The notes below the pieces were generated by a model that worked only from the letters and a program-made list of their open reading frames with translations, ran no database searches and was not told the DNA's origin. From positions 216,083 through 280,082 of the forward strand of contig JAGGNK010006670.1 of assembly GCA_017590115.1 (NCBI GenBank): a stretch of DNA of 64,000 nt, given 5' to 3'. Position numbers and translations under genes: made by a program. This document shows, one piece after another, positions 1 through 11,482 of this stretch. This DNA is from Montifringilla adamsi. Taxonomy: Eukaryota; Chordata; Aves; Passeriformes; Passeridae. Positions within the stretch are counted from its first letter, which is position 1. Every line of letters begins with the position of its first letter.

Positions 1-1031
1 TTTTTCACCTGCCAGAAACAAGGAGTTTTTTATTAATATCTCTCTTTAAAGTACTCCAGCTGCTTACTTGTGCTCTAAACTGCTGCTAAGAGATTACTAC
101 ATCTTTTACCTTCTCTTAAAGAAGCAAGCCTCTTCAAGATGGGACCTGAGTTTTCCCTCACCCCACATTTTCAGCATCATCAACATCAGCATTTTAAGCA
201 AGCATCACTGTCTAAAGAGCAGATTGCTTCTGCATGACAGAAGTGCTCAAATACTGTGCTGCTATTCAGCAAAAAATATATTCAAAGACCATAGGTAAGC
301 AGAAAGACATTATTTAAGAGGTCCTGTTTCTAGAAAGCAATATGCTTACTGTAAGGAGAGAGGTGTTTTATTTAACTGGCAATGACCACTCTTACTCTGA
401 GCTGGCAATAGCCTGCAACAACAAATACATCCAAGTGTTTTATTCATCCGTGGATACTCATTTTCCTCCTCCTGCAGATACATTCTTTCTATGTGTCCAG
501 TGGCTAGAAGCCAAGAAACTCATTTCACGCTTGGTAATTCATTGCTAATCAGTGCTAATCTGTTTGGGAAAACATGTATGGCTCAAGCACAGAGAATCAG
601 ATGAGTTTGGCTGCTTTGGTGGTGACAGTTCACCACCAAGAGCAGCCCTCTGACCTCTTCTATGGGACTCATATAGAGGTTCACTTACTCATGAGAGTTG
701 TTCCACACCAAGAAGATTGTCTTTTTGAGAAGTGGACATTTTAAATGAAAGTAAAAATGAATTCTGGTTCAATGTGCACCAATTTCACTATTCACATCTC
801 TGGGAACAGTAGTAACTACTAATACAAGTTTACCCCTGCAAAGCTTGTGGGGGCCTGGCTTGGTCCTACTGAGATGTACTCAAAAAAAATAAAATAAAAT
901 AAAAAAAGAGAGAGAGAGCTTTGTAAGGAAGGTACACATCATGCCAGCTTTGCTTTGAATTGTTGATACTTGAATTTCTATGGGCAGATATCCAACATTT
1001 ATATGGGCAAAGATTAGGAGCAAAATTCGTA
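1..1031. other. Non-coding stretch, no gene seen
   Basis: AT-rich sequence with only short chance reading frames (76 and 68 codons at most), and no splice, promoter or repeat signature that I can name. The one structured piece is an A-rich run at 882-919 that passes into a short GA repeat. It ends where the CR1 tail begins. Confidence 0.6.
882..919. repeat. A-rich / (AAAAT)n then (GA)n low-complexity run
   Basis: A run of A interrupted by T every four to five bases, followed by A7 and then GAGAGAGAGAG. It is simple sequence about 110 bp from the CR1 tail at 1032. It is probably unrelated to that element, because CR1 tails are short octamer repeats rather than poly-A. Confidence 0.8.
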
Positions 1032-1785
1032 TCACAGAATCACAGAACATGTTGAGTTGAAAGGAGCACACAAGGGTCATCGAGTCCTACTCATGACCTT
1101 GCATAGCACTATGCCCATGAGTCACACCATGCCCATGATTCACACCATGTGCCAAAGAGTGTCATCCAAACACTTCTCGAGTTCTGCCAGGCTTGGTACA
1201 ATGACCACTTCCCTGATGAGCCTGTTCCAGTGCCCAACCACTATTCTGGGTGAAGAACCTTTTTCTAAGATCCAACCTAAACCTCCCCTGATGCAATTTC
1301 CAGCCATTCCCTTGCGTCCTGTCACTGGTGACCACAGAGAAGAGATCAGTGCCTGTCCCTCCTCTTCCCCTCACAAGGAAATTGTGCCAGCAGTGAGGTC
1401 TCCCCTCAGTCTCCTCCAGGCTAAACAGACCAAGTGACCTCAGTAGCTCCTCATATGGCTTCACCTCCAACCTTTCACCATCCTCATGGCCGTCCTTTGG
1501 AGGAGGCCATTAAGCTCCCCAATAGCTTAATGTCTTTTGTGTGTTGTGGTACCCAGAACTGTCCCCAGCACTTGAGGTGAGGCCGTCCCAGAGCAGAGCA
1601 GAGCAGGACAATCTCGTCCCTTGCCTGGCTGGTGATGCTGTGCCTGATGCCTCCAAGGTCATGTTTGGCCCTCCTGGCTGCCAGGACACTGCTGGCTCAT
1701 GTTCAACTTGCCAGGACGTCTCATGGGACTGCATTCCCCAGTCTGTATGTATGTCCAGGGGCAGTCCACAAACACAACCCTGAAA
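1032..1785 (-). mobile_element. CR1 LINE, 5'-truncated 3' end, minus orientation
   Basis: The left edge reads ATCACAGAATCACAGAA, which is the reverse complement of the short tandem octamer that ends CR1 elements. Rightwards the sequence follows the antisense of CR1: the 'cttctcgagttctgccaggcttgg' type segment near 1175, the 'cagtctcctccaggctaaacagacc' type segment near 1407, and then the ORF2 C-terminal end antisense ('ctgtatgtatgtccaggg' near 1743). CR1 is a non-LTR retrotransposon that copies itself by target-primed reverse transcription and is usually cut off at the 5' end, as here. Many small indels and stops show it is dead. The plus-strand frame of 126 codons at 1057-1437 is an antisense shadow. 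The right border is approximate, and no target-site duplication was found. Confidence 0.88.
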
Positions 1786-3540
1786 ATTGTAGCTTCCCCA
1801 TAAAAACAGCTGTTGACTAGGAAGCAAACAGAAACAAATACCCCAAACTTAGTGAAATCTAACAACACTTGGCTTCGAAGCCCTGGAAAGACACTCAGAC
1901 AACAAATATTGATTTTACTTCATGCAAAATAATGTTTGTGTTACTGCTGTAAAATTCCTTTCCTGATACTTTCCTGTAGGCGTTGAGCCATATGTTTCTG
2001 CGCAATACAGCAAAGGCACAATTAAGTTCCTCTGTAGGACGGCACTCTGCCAGTGCCAGTGCTCTCCCGGGCAGGAGCACTGCAGCCAAGGCACACACAG
2101 GCTGCAGGCACTGCTGCGTCTCGCCCTCCATCCGAGGGCTCGATTTTGAGTCGAGGCAGCTGAGGCATGTCTCAGCTCAGTTTGACGGATCCGTCGGGTG
2201 GCTATTCAAATGCGATGTTGTCCCAGTCTCATCTGGAACGCCTGCATGACAGCATTTCCCACTCACCCGCTTTTTTTTTTTATTCATTAAAACTAAGACT
2301 GCACAATCCTCTGAGAAACCTGTCTGTAAAATAAAGGTCTGCATTAAAGCCAGGTATGAAAAACTGTCTTCCTGACAAGCAGTTGCTATTTGGAGGTGCA
2401 TCTATCTCTCAGGGAATCAGTTATGTGCCAGCAACAGAGAAACAATTCCATACAAACAGCAACATTAGGGGAATCTTAAGGCTAAAATTTAAGCACTAAA
2501 AAGACAGAGTGCACCTCAGGAAAAGCTAGATTAGCTACCTTATCACTGCCTGCAAGCCTGCATACAATATTACAGCCTTTAATTAAGCAGATATGTTTTC
2601 TGTCTGATAGAATGAATCAGATGGTCTTCTAGATTTTCTGTGTTTAGCATATATTAACAATTTGTCTCTTTACTGTGTGTCCATCATTTAATTAGCATAA
2701 AAGCCCCCAAATCCAATGTTTGTTTGGTCATCTTTATAACATATACTGCTACCTCAAAGGTACTCATTTTAATAATTTCATCAGTACAGATGTACAATGC
2801 ATTCCACAAGACATTTTTCTCTTTATAGACAGATGCACTTCTTAGCAGTAATTCATTACTTATTACCTCGCAAGCTGTTTTTCAGACAAATAAACTCACA
2901 GTTCCATTACCAGTATCTTTTAATGATGTTTCTGTTTCAGATTGCTTTATCGTTGGAGTCTAATCCAAATTTTACTGAACTTTCCCATTAATTTCAGTGA
3001 AAGACTCTGTTCTTCATTTTCCAAGCAGCAAAAAGCACATCTCAGGAAAATCTGTATACTATTTATTCAAAAAGACATTTTAAAATAGAAAGCAAAATAT
3101 TTCTTTAACATTAAATTGCTTCTCTAATGAGCAAAACATCCTACAGAGGTTTTTCACTAGTTAGCTGAGAGCACATCCTAGAACAGAGTAAGCAAAAGAA
3201 ACCTGCATGTTGAATGATGAATGGGAGCAGGGTGTTTTCAGAATTACTTCAGAGGGCAGCACAAATGAATTTCACATGTAGTCTTGCAACATCATCATGT
3301 TGGGCAAATTTGAAAACTTATTCAATATGTATTGTTAAGCCTAAGAACAGATAGCATTCTAACACTGAGGGTATTAAAAGAATAAGGTGGTCTCTGGATC
3401 TCTGGCCTATGTACCACCTATTCCATGCTTCTAAACACAACAATGATTCTTGGAAGATTTCGTTCTGGGGGACACAGTCTGCAAAGAGACATAACACTGA
3501 AAAGTAGATTTTCTGTAGAGTGATCCTTTCCTTTATTGCA
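1786..3540. other. Non-coding stretch between two CR1 copies
   Basis: Contains a CpG-retaining patch at about 1975-2270 (listed separately), a T11 run at 2271-2281, and near 2945-3005 a trace of the old dispersed motif described in the findings. Open frames in the CpG patch (88 codons plus, 78 codons minus) have no recognisable domain. Nothing else is supported. Confidence 0.55.
1975..2270. promoter_or_regulatory. CpG-retaining patch, candidate regulatory element
   Basis: By eye I count about 16 CpG dinucleotides in roughly 295 bp, including CCCGGG, a cluster near 2130-2150, and the 12-bp palindrome GACGGATCCGTC at 2184-2195. The flanking DNA is strongly CpG-poor. Preserved CpGs in vertebrate DNA suggest germline hypomethylation, as at promoters and some enhancers. 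There is no TATA box, no clear first exon and no transcript evidence, so promoter activity is inference. The alternative is a young GC-rich insertion that has not yet lost its CpGs. Confidence 0.3.
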
Positions 3541-4066
3541 CTCTCCTGAGACTCCACCTGGATTACTGCATCCAACTCTGGGGCATCCAAATTAAGAAGG
3601 ACACTGACCTGTAGACAGCTTCAGAGGAGGGATACTATGGTGATCAGAGGGCTGCAACACCCCTCCTGTGAAGTCAGACTGAAAGAGTTGGGGTTGCTCA
3701 GCCTGGAAAAAAGAAGGCTCCAAGAAAACCTTGTAGCAGCCTTCCAGTCCATAAAGGGGACTACAAGAAAGCAGCAGAGGGACTAATCACGAGGACATGT
3801 AGTGATAGGACCAGGGGAAAATGGCTTTACACTAAAAGAGGGCAGGCTTACGTTAGGTATTAGGAAGAAATTCTTTACTGTGAGGGTGATGATGAACTGG
3901 AACTAGTTGCCCAGAGGAGTTGTGGATGCCCCATCCCTGGAAGTGGTCAAGGCCAGATTGGATGGGGCTTTGGGCAACCTGATCTAGTGGAAGGTGTCCC
4001 TACACATGGCACAGGAGTTGGAAGGAAGATCCTTAAGATTCCTTACAACTCAGAGCATACTGTGAC
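3541..4066 (+). mobile_element. CR1 LINE 3' end, plus orientation
   Basis: The sequence opens inside the ORF2 C-terminal coding region ('ctgcatccaactctgggg', 3568) and runs through the characteristic CR1 3' segments: 'aggaagaaattctttactgtg' type (3861), 'gttgcccagaggag' (3907), 'gatgccccatccctggaagtg' type (3925) and 'ttgggcaacctgatctagtgg' type (3970). It ends in a decayed tail near 4060. Frameshifts and stops interrupt the coding part, so it is an inactive 5'-truncated copy. The match to remembered CR1 consensus is strong across the whole length. The left border is set where the match starts and is approximate. Confidence 0.93.
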
Positions 4067-6076
4067 TTCCCTGCAGTTTCCTGTACTAAGCATATTTCTG
4101 GTTTTTGGAACCCTGAACTTCACACAGCAAAGGACTTAGGTCTTTGAGGACCTTCTGAAAATCCTACCTTATTTTATACAGTCCTTGATCTTGTGAATGT
4201 TACAACCACAAACTTCTCCAATCATGCCCACTCATTAAATTGATTGGTACAAACTATGAGCACGTGTGAAAGCCAAATCAGACTGGGATTTCACTGTGAT
4301 AAACATGGTGATCAGAAAATGCCAAAAGGGAATAATCCATTTAGGCACAATGCAGGAACGTCAATACCCCGAGTTCCGTGGTTCTCCTTAATGGTTATGA
4401 GATTTCACTACTACTGTCATGATTCACTCTTGAAAAGAATTCTAAAAATTTTAAAGGATACTGAGAACATTGCTGTGCAGAAAATTAACCTATATCTTAC
4501 CTCTTGATTTCCTCCTCTCACTTTTCTCAAAACTTAAAAATTCTGGTGGTTTTTGCTGTTAAGTACATTCTGTGGTTTCAATGCTTTGGAAAGAGTAAAT
4601 GAAAAATTTGAAAAATTAAGTAGTTTAAACATTAATTTCATACCTGGGTTTTATTAAGTTGGTAATACTGAATACTAGTCCTTCAAACTTCATACAAAGA
4701 GAAGGGAAGAGTTACCCTAAGGGCACCTTACCATGGAGGACAGCTATGCTTTTCAAAATAGTAAAACAGCAAAATACTAATTATCTATCATTTATAAGTT
4801 TTTTTATAGGGTGGGACTGCTGATTGACCCCCTGGATATTAGAAACTGAGAGGACTTGTTAGACAACCAATTTTCTTTCCTTGTCACTACAAACTTGTTC
4901 CCTATAATTTCTTCTGTAATAACTTATTCAGCAGTTTATTAAAACATAAAAAAGAAAAGGACTTGTCATTCTTTCCTGAACTTTCACAAAAGGATGAAAA
5001 GATTCAAGCAAGAGAAAAAAAATGAGATCATGTATTCCTGTCTTATCAATATCAGAAACTCATCCTAATAAGGATTACTCCTATACTGACACCACAGCTC
5101 TTCCTGTTTCTATAAAACTATTCACAAGTTGCATATATTTCCATATTTGATCTGCATTAATATTAAAATCCTCCTGAAGTTTCTGGAAAGATTTACATGT
5201 TTTATCATCAGATAAATCCTTTATTATCTTGTACCAAAAGTTCATTCTTCTTTAAAATGCAATAAATATTTAATTTGAACAAACAAAGCAAAAGCAATTA
5301 AGGAAAATAGGTGCCCTAAGAAGAAAAGAAATCTGGAGATTGAATTCACAACTGCGTTTGCTCTCTGTGTAAGAATTTCTAGAGTCAATACCAAATAGAA
5401 AAAGAAGTAGCAAACACCAAATCTTATATGTAGAAGTAGAAGATATACCAGGCTATTATCCTCGAGCATCACATTACCATGCACTGCTATACTGGATGGA
5501 TGAGTAGCAGAAGAGACAGGATATTGCTGTGGTAGCTGGAGACAGAGTGCAAGAGGCAGGTGGCATGGCAGGACTGAATAGACAGCAAACCCTCCGGTAG
5601 CCCTGGCAGTAGGAAGTGGTAAGCAAAATTCAAAATCTTTTGGATTTTGTTTCCCAGGAGCTAGAAGGTGTTGAAAGGTTTTATTTATTTATGGTCAATC
5701 CTTTGGAGTTGTAAATCTCACAAGAATCTGCTCAGCAGACCAGAGACTCCTCATGAACATCACACCTTGTGTTGCTTCAGCACTTCGCATCCACCTCCCA
5801 GGAAGTGTGCAGAAGGTTGCATGGAGGGAGGCATTAACAAGAGAACAGGGGGAACAGAGGAGGAACAAGAAGCTCTTCTTTCCTTTGTGCAAACATATAC
5901 AAGAATAGAGTGAAGTAGATTTAAAGGGAGAAAATTTTAAAAGTGTTGGGACTTGCGTCTGCAGCAAATTTCATTGTCTTTAAACATAGCCTAGATCTCA
6001 ACTACTATTTCACTCAGAATATACACAGCAAATGCTGTCTCATTCCTGATCCTCCCAAGCAGTTTACTCCTACAGT
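4067..6076. other. Non-coding stretch, no gene seen
   Basis: AT-rich sequence without repeats I recognise. Short frames here (80-90 codons) lack domains, signal peptides or splice context. A purine-rich patch near 5480-5620 is somewhat richer in G+C but has no further structure. Confidence 0.6.
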
Positions 6077-6082
6077 AAAAAA

Positions 6083-6125
<43 letters not shown>

Positions 6126-6127
6126 AA
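6077..6127. repeat. (AAAT)n microsatellite
   Basis: About twelve consecutive AAAT units with no interruption, followed by a slightly broken end. Perfect tetranucleotide arrays of this size are usually length-polymorphic. The sequence on either side is unrelated to any LINE or SINE tail I know. Confidence 0.95.
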
Positions 6128-9100
6128 ATTCATCTTTATCTTATTTGGCTATCTCTCTTTTTGTCCCTACTGTGCCTTGCAATCCCCATCTCTGTGCCTT
6201 CTGACAGTGAGACAGGCCTGGGAAATATAGAACCACTGGTACTTACAACTCTTGAAACTTCTGGATAAATCATTAGAGAACATGCTATAGGGAACAACTC
6301 CACAATGACAAGGAAATAAAATAAATTTTATAATAAGTCTTCTCAAATTCTTGTTTCCATAGGGTCAATCCTCAGTCACTCCCATAGAAAATTCTACCCA
6401 AGAGTGAGGGAAAGAGAAAAATTGTCTGAGGTTTCCCTCTGAGAACATTTACTTCTTCCTTGGAAGTGCGGGAATTTGCTCTCCACGCTCTGTGGAGCGA
6501 TGGTGAGGAGATTAGTCTACAACTCCATTAAATTTTCCCAGAGCCACAGGGGCTGTGCAATCTCTAGCTCTTTTGCAAATGACAGTTTGCTCAAAAGGCC
6601 TCCTGTTACACTTGGAATATAGGACAGGTGTTACCACTTTAGCTATCAACCCACACAGAAAACCAAGGGACAGAGGAATGAGGTGGCGCCTTTGGGTCCA
6701 CAACTACTCTTACTTTATAAACCATAACAAAAAAAAGGGGGTGTTGGGGGGCTCTCAGGTGAAGATTATAAGAAAGAAATAAGTTTTTTACTGGCATTGT
6801 TACTTTAGAGGGGAGTTTAAAGTTTCCAGCACCCAAACTAGGACAAAAATGTTGGTGCATCATGCAGGACAACATTGATCTTTACTGCAGATCTTATTCT
6901 CGTATAAAAAGCCACCAAGCCACAGTGCTTCTAGGATTGCTCTCTACAGAACACATAATCTTTAACCTGTCACAAGTCTTTCTTGCTCTCAGAGTTTGTT
7001 TCATGTGATATCCTTCTCCTGCCATTTCCATTTCAGAGTAAGCTCTTTTACCTCCTCCCACTCCACTGAAATGCTGGTGTGTCACTGCAGCTGAAAGTAA
7101 GGGGTAGTCACTGATGTTGTCATATTTGTGGAAACACTGTGCAGATGACCCACCACACTGACAATCTGAAGAGTGCTTTTTTGTTCTAGTACTCACATTT
7201 CCTCCTCCTTTGCCACTTCCCAAAAGTCAAAGTAAGTGGACTTGTCCATGTGTCATTCTCTGTGTGTAACACTGGTTTTCGGAATTTTTTTCTGTGTGCA
7301 AAGAGTTTTGACTGAGGTCACTGGGTTTTGTTTTGAAGACCCCAGGATTAATTTTTCCTTTCATACCTGCAAAGAAGGCAAAGTTCCACGTCAGTATCAT
7401 TCATCAAATCTGTGATTTCATGATGGTAAAATGGTGGATATGAATCTTATTACCACAGTTGTTCCCTTGAGCCTCTGTGGTAGAAAAAAAAGGCATCAAA
7501 CCATATATGAATAATTGCTGTGGTCTTTGAGGTCCCTCTGTTCTACTCATATAAATGGAGCATCAGCAAAAATTATCAGGTCAGGTAACTCTAAGAGTGA
7601 GATCCTCAGCAGATGTGAATCACTATCACTCTAATAAAAAAAAAGGTCACCATTAATGCCACTTTGAGATTTAGATTTAGGAAGCATTTATCTTACTGTG
7701 CTCATCTGAATTGATGAAGAACCTGCACTTAAAAATTAAATTGCATCTGAGAGTCAGGAAAAAGAATCAGCTTTACATGAACAATTAAATGTGACAAAAG
7801 TATATCAAACAAAATTCAGGGCTTTTGAATCGCTAGGTAATTTATCTTAAAGAACATGCAAAAAGGTGTTTCACTGGCATAAGGAGTTGTCTGGACATAA
7901 TATCAAAGCTAACATAATACCACTGCTGCTACCCTTCAAAAAAAACTTTATCTGCAGTTAAAATTATAAACTGGGCACATAAGAAAGGTACTTGTTATGA
8001 TTATAAAATCACACTTCAGATGCTCACGTCTTCCCAGTTTTCAACTCTTCCAAGAGTTATAGTTCTGACACTTCTCTATAGACCAAAAATACAGCACAGT
8101 TTCTTGCAATTTCCTGAGACACTGCACCTGTAATATATTCATGCTAATTGCTCCAAACTCATGCATACAGATGACAAAAGAAGCTGAACAGCAATTCAGC
8201 TTTTTCATGCAAAGGAAACATAATTGTTTTATAATATGCTGTAAGTTTTGAATCTGCAGGTTAAGTATTCATTTAATTACTTAGGGAGAGGATGCACTTC
8301 TACTCCTCTCCATGTAAAAGATGCAGACTGCCTTGGTGCCATGCCAGAAGAAGGGAGAAGAGGAGCTCAGATTTTGAGTTTTCCTTCCTGTCTCTCTCCT
8401 TCCTGCATCTCTCCCTTTCCTCTTATTACAGATGCAGTATTGCTTCTACTGCCTCTGCTCATCCACTTGCCACTGATATTTTCAGAAACAAGTTATTCGA
8501 GCCAAATATGCTGAAGAGCATAGAGAGGAAGAGGAGAAGAAGTGTATTTCCTGCACAGGCATCTGGTTTCAACACAGGTATTACAAATCTCCTAAATAAG
8601 GTCATTTACTAGTTAAGGGATTTTATTTCAGACCCTATCAGCAGAATGGCAAGAAAAAGAATGGTTTTGATACAAAGTCAAAAGTATTTGTCTTCACCAT
8701 ACAGATTCATTAACTTTGCCTAAAGGTACTAAATACATTTAAAAATCATCAAATGTTATGAACGTATCTTAAATTTTCAAAAGACTTCAAGTAATTCAAG
8801 GGTCCACTTTTCATTTGTACTCCCTAGGTAGATAAGAGACTTAACAGAATTGAACAATGCAACATCTTCCTCATAGTCCTGATCCTACCTCCTACAATAT
8901 TCACAGAATATTTTGATGGATAGGCACTTAAGTATGGAGGCAAAAGAAACCTGATGAGGATGGTATGGATCAAACTAGTGAGAAAGAGACTTCAGGTAAC
9001 GGTGCTCATACATGTCCAGAGAGACAAAGTCTCTGTTTAGAGCCATTAAGCTCCTAAATAACTTCAGCCACTTGTATGATACAAAACACCAGATCTACAT

Positions 9101-11470
9101 TTTTAACAATGTAATGGCAGTCCAGGAGAACTGAGACCTTTGGAGTTAGATCACCTTGTGAGAGTGTGGAGAACAGGGTCCAACCGCTCCTTCTGAGCAA
9201 ACCATAGCCTGAGCTTGGGTTCAAACCAGCACCCCAAGACAGAATCCCAACAGTCTACTTTCTCTGGGGTAGGAAAATTCTCTCAGACACCAAGACAAGA
9301 GTTTCTCCTCCTCATAGAAATCATTTGATATGCAAAGGACTGAGATGAGAAAAAATATTTTTACCCCTGGCAAGTAGCAAATTTATCTAAGATAGGTGTT
9401 CAACTCCACATCTGATAGGTTTTACTGCTCCAGAGCAGGAATCTGAACCTGGCTCTTCTACCTTTCTCTCACAGCTACATTTACTTTGAGCATGTTGAGA
9501 CCGTGCTGGTAACATTAAGTCCATAGCAAAGATAGTCCCATTTTGACAGCTTCAAGGTTTTAGCCACAGCAGTCCTTGAAGTAAATCTCAATATTTAGGT
9601 GAGTTTGGACAGCAAAATCTTGAGCATATGCAAAACATAACATGCTAAACTAATAGTCAGGAGATAAGTGACAGCTGAGGAGTAATTATTCCAATGGTAC
9701 ATGAATGCTGGGACAAGGTGACGCCTACATTCTGCAGCAGATTATGGTGACATAAAAGCTCTGAGCTGACTTTCACAGTACATCCACAGAGTTCAGCACA
9801 GCACCATGCAGAGACAGTCACACAGGTCTCAAAGGCAGCCTAGCCTTTTTGGTGTGGCAGAACATGCATTATTAAATTCAATCCCTGTTTCTCAGCAGAG
9901 CTAATTAGTTCAGGTGCAGCTCAACGCTGCTATAATTATACTCCATCTGCTTCCAGAGCTAGCTAGTTTGGGTGCTGAGAGCTTGGAAATTTCTCTGCAG
10001 TACCCCCTCATGGGAGAGGGCATGATACTATTATGTCCTTAGGCGTGAAAAGAGATGGATTGACGCTTTGGTTTCTTTGATGATGAGAGCCTTAGCAGCC
10101 TAAATCCTGCCGAGTTAAATCCTCTCAAGGGACAGATTTTTTAAGATGTTTAAATAGCTAAAGCCCCAGGTATGGCCCCAGTGAGATTTTTGAAAAATGC
10201 CTCATAAGCACTAAGTGTTTGTTGGTGGTAAATGACTCTGTAAGGCAGCACAGCAGTGAGAGCCCCATGTCAGACACCCAGCCGAGGCAGTCCGTCGCAG
10301 GCAGCAGCCCGCGGTGCCCCGGCTCTCACCAAAACTTTGTTGTGCTCAGGTTGGCTCTACTGCCTTGCAATCCAGCATGTAAGTGCTAAGACTCATTTGG
10401 CTATGCAGAGAATATCAAGCCTGTCTGCTTCTCAAGAAACAGGTAGTGACAACTCAGATGAACGCTAATTTAGCACGCAGTATTTGCTTGCTTTAAAATG
10501 AAGCCTTGATCCAAAGACTACTGCAGTGAATGGACTATCTCTCCTCCATGTCAATTCATATTGGATCAGGCCTTGAATTTGTGGCATGAAGCAATTAGTA
10601 CAAAATAGATTAGGCAACAACTTCCTTTATTCAGTCGTACAAGTTTTTTTCAAGATGAACTGATTGCCCACATTTGTTTCATACGGGCAGCTAAATCATC
10701 AATACCAACAAGACCGGCATTAATCAACAGAATTACCTCCTCACTCTCACAGGCATTTAGCTTCATATCACTTCACAAAGGCTGTCAGGGACTGTCTGTA
10801 GCTTCAAGTACAATACAGCAGTTCCACAGCATGTTTTTCCAGACACTGGAATCATCCATATGCATTTGGCCTGAAAGCTTTTCAGCAGCACACTCAAATG
10901 AGAACATTTTCAATGACCACATGAACCCTGCAGCATGTTCTCCCCCCATCTGCTTTGTTTAACCCCCCACCACTACACTGTGATAGCATATAAATGTACC
11001 TGTGGATACATATGTGCATATGTGTCCAGAGAGTGTGTTCTGCTTCCATGTGTGCTTCCAGGTGTGACTGACACCTGCATTTAATAGGATGGCATCTATG
11101 TGAGCATCTGTGTCACTGCCATTATTGCTTTGACACACCACACTGCTGTCAGTGCCAGCTCTCCCAGTATTTTTCTTTCAGCCTTGGCTTGCTTTCTGCT
11201 TTCCAGGAGCACTGGCTGAGGCTGCTGAGACTGTTAGACATTGATTGAAACTCAACCAGTTGCTACTTATTTAAATATGCAGATATTACTTTGTGAAATT
11301 ATTTTAGAAAGTGACAAAGGGAGCTGCCCCATATCACCAGCTCTTAGGAGAAGAGCTCTGCATTTCTGCTCTGGTTCAGTTATGGCTGTCTCACTGCTAA
11401 GCTACTCTCAGAGTGCAGACAGCTTCCTATGCCTTTTCAGACATGAAATAATTACTTGTTTTTATAAATG
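6128..11470. other. Non-coding stretch, no gene seen
   Basis: More than 5 kb with no recognisable gene or mobile element. Points noted: G runs at 6736-6751; a compact TAAT/CTAATTAG-rich block at about 9880-10010 that has the look of a conserved non-coding element; and a small CpG-richer patch at 10270-10325 inside a 70-codon frame with no domain. A tRNA-like GGTTCAAACC box at 9218-9227 has no tRNA fold around it. Confidence 0.55.
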
Positions 11471-11482
11471 TATATATATATA
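11471..11482. repeat. Short (TA)n run
   Basis: Six TA units in an AT-rich setting. It is too short to be more than a minor microsatellite. Confidence 0.7.

Noticed and set aside
1057..1470. Frames of 126 codons (plus) and 102 codons (minus)
   Set aside because: Both lie inside the minus-oriented CR1; the plus one is antisense and the minus one falls in the non-coding 3' part.
9218..9227. GGTTCAAACC resembling a tRNA B box
   Set aside because: No A box at proper distance and no cloverleaf could be drawn; at most a trace of a tRNA-derived SINE.
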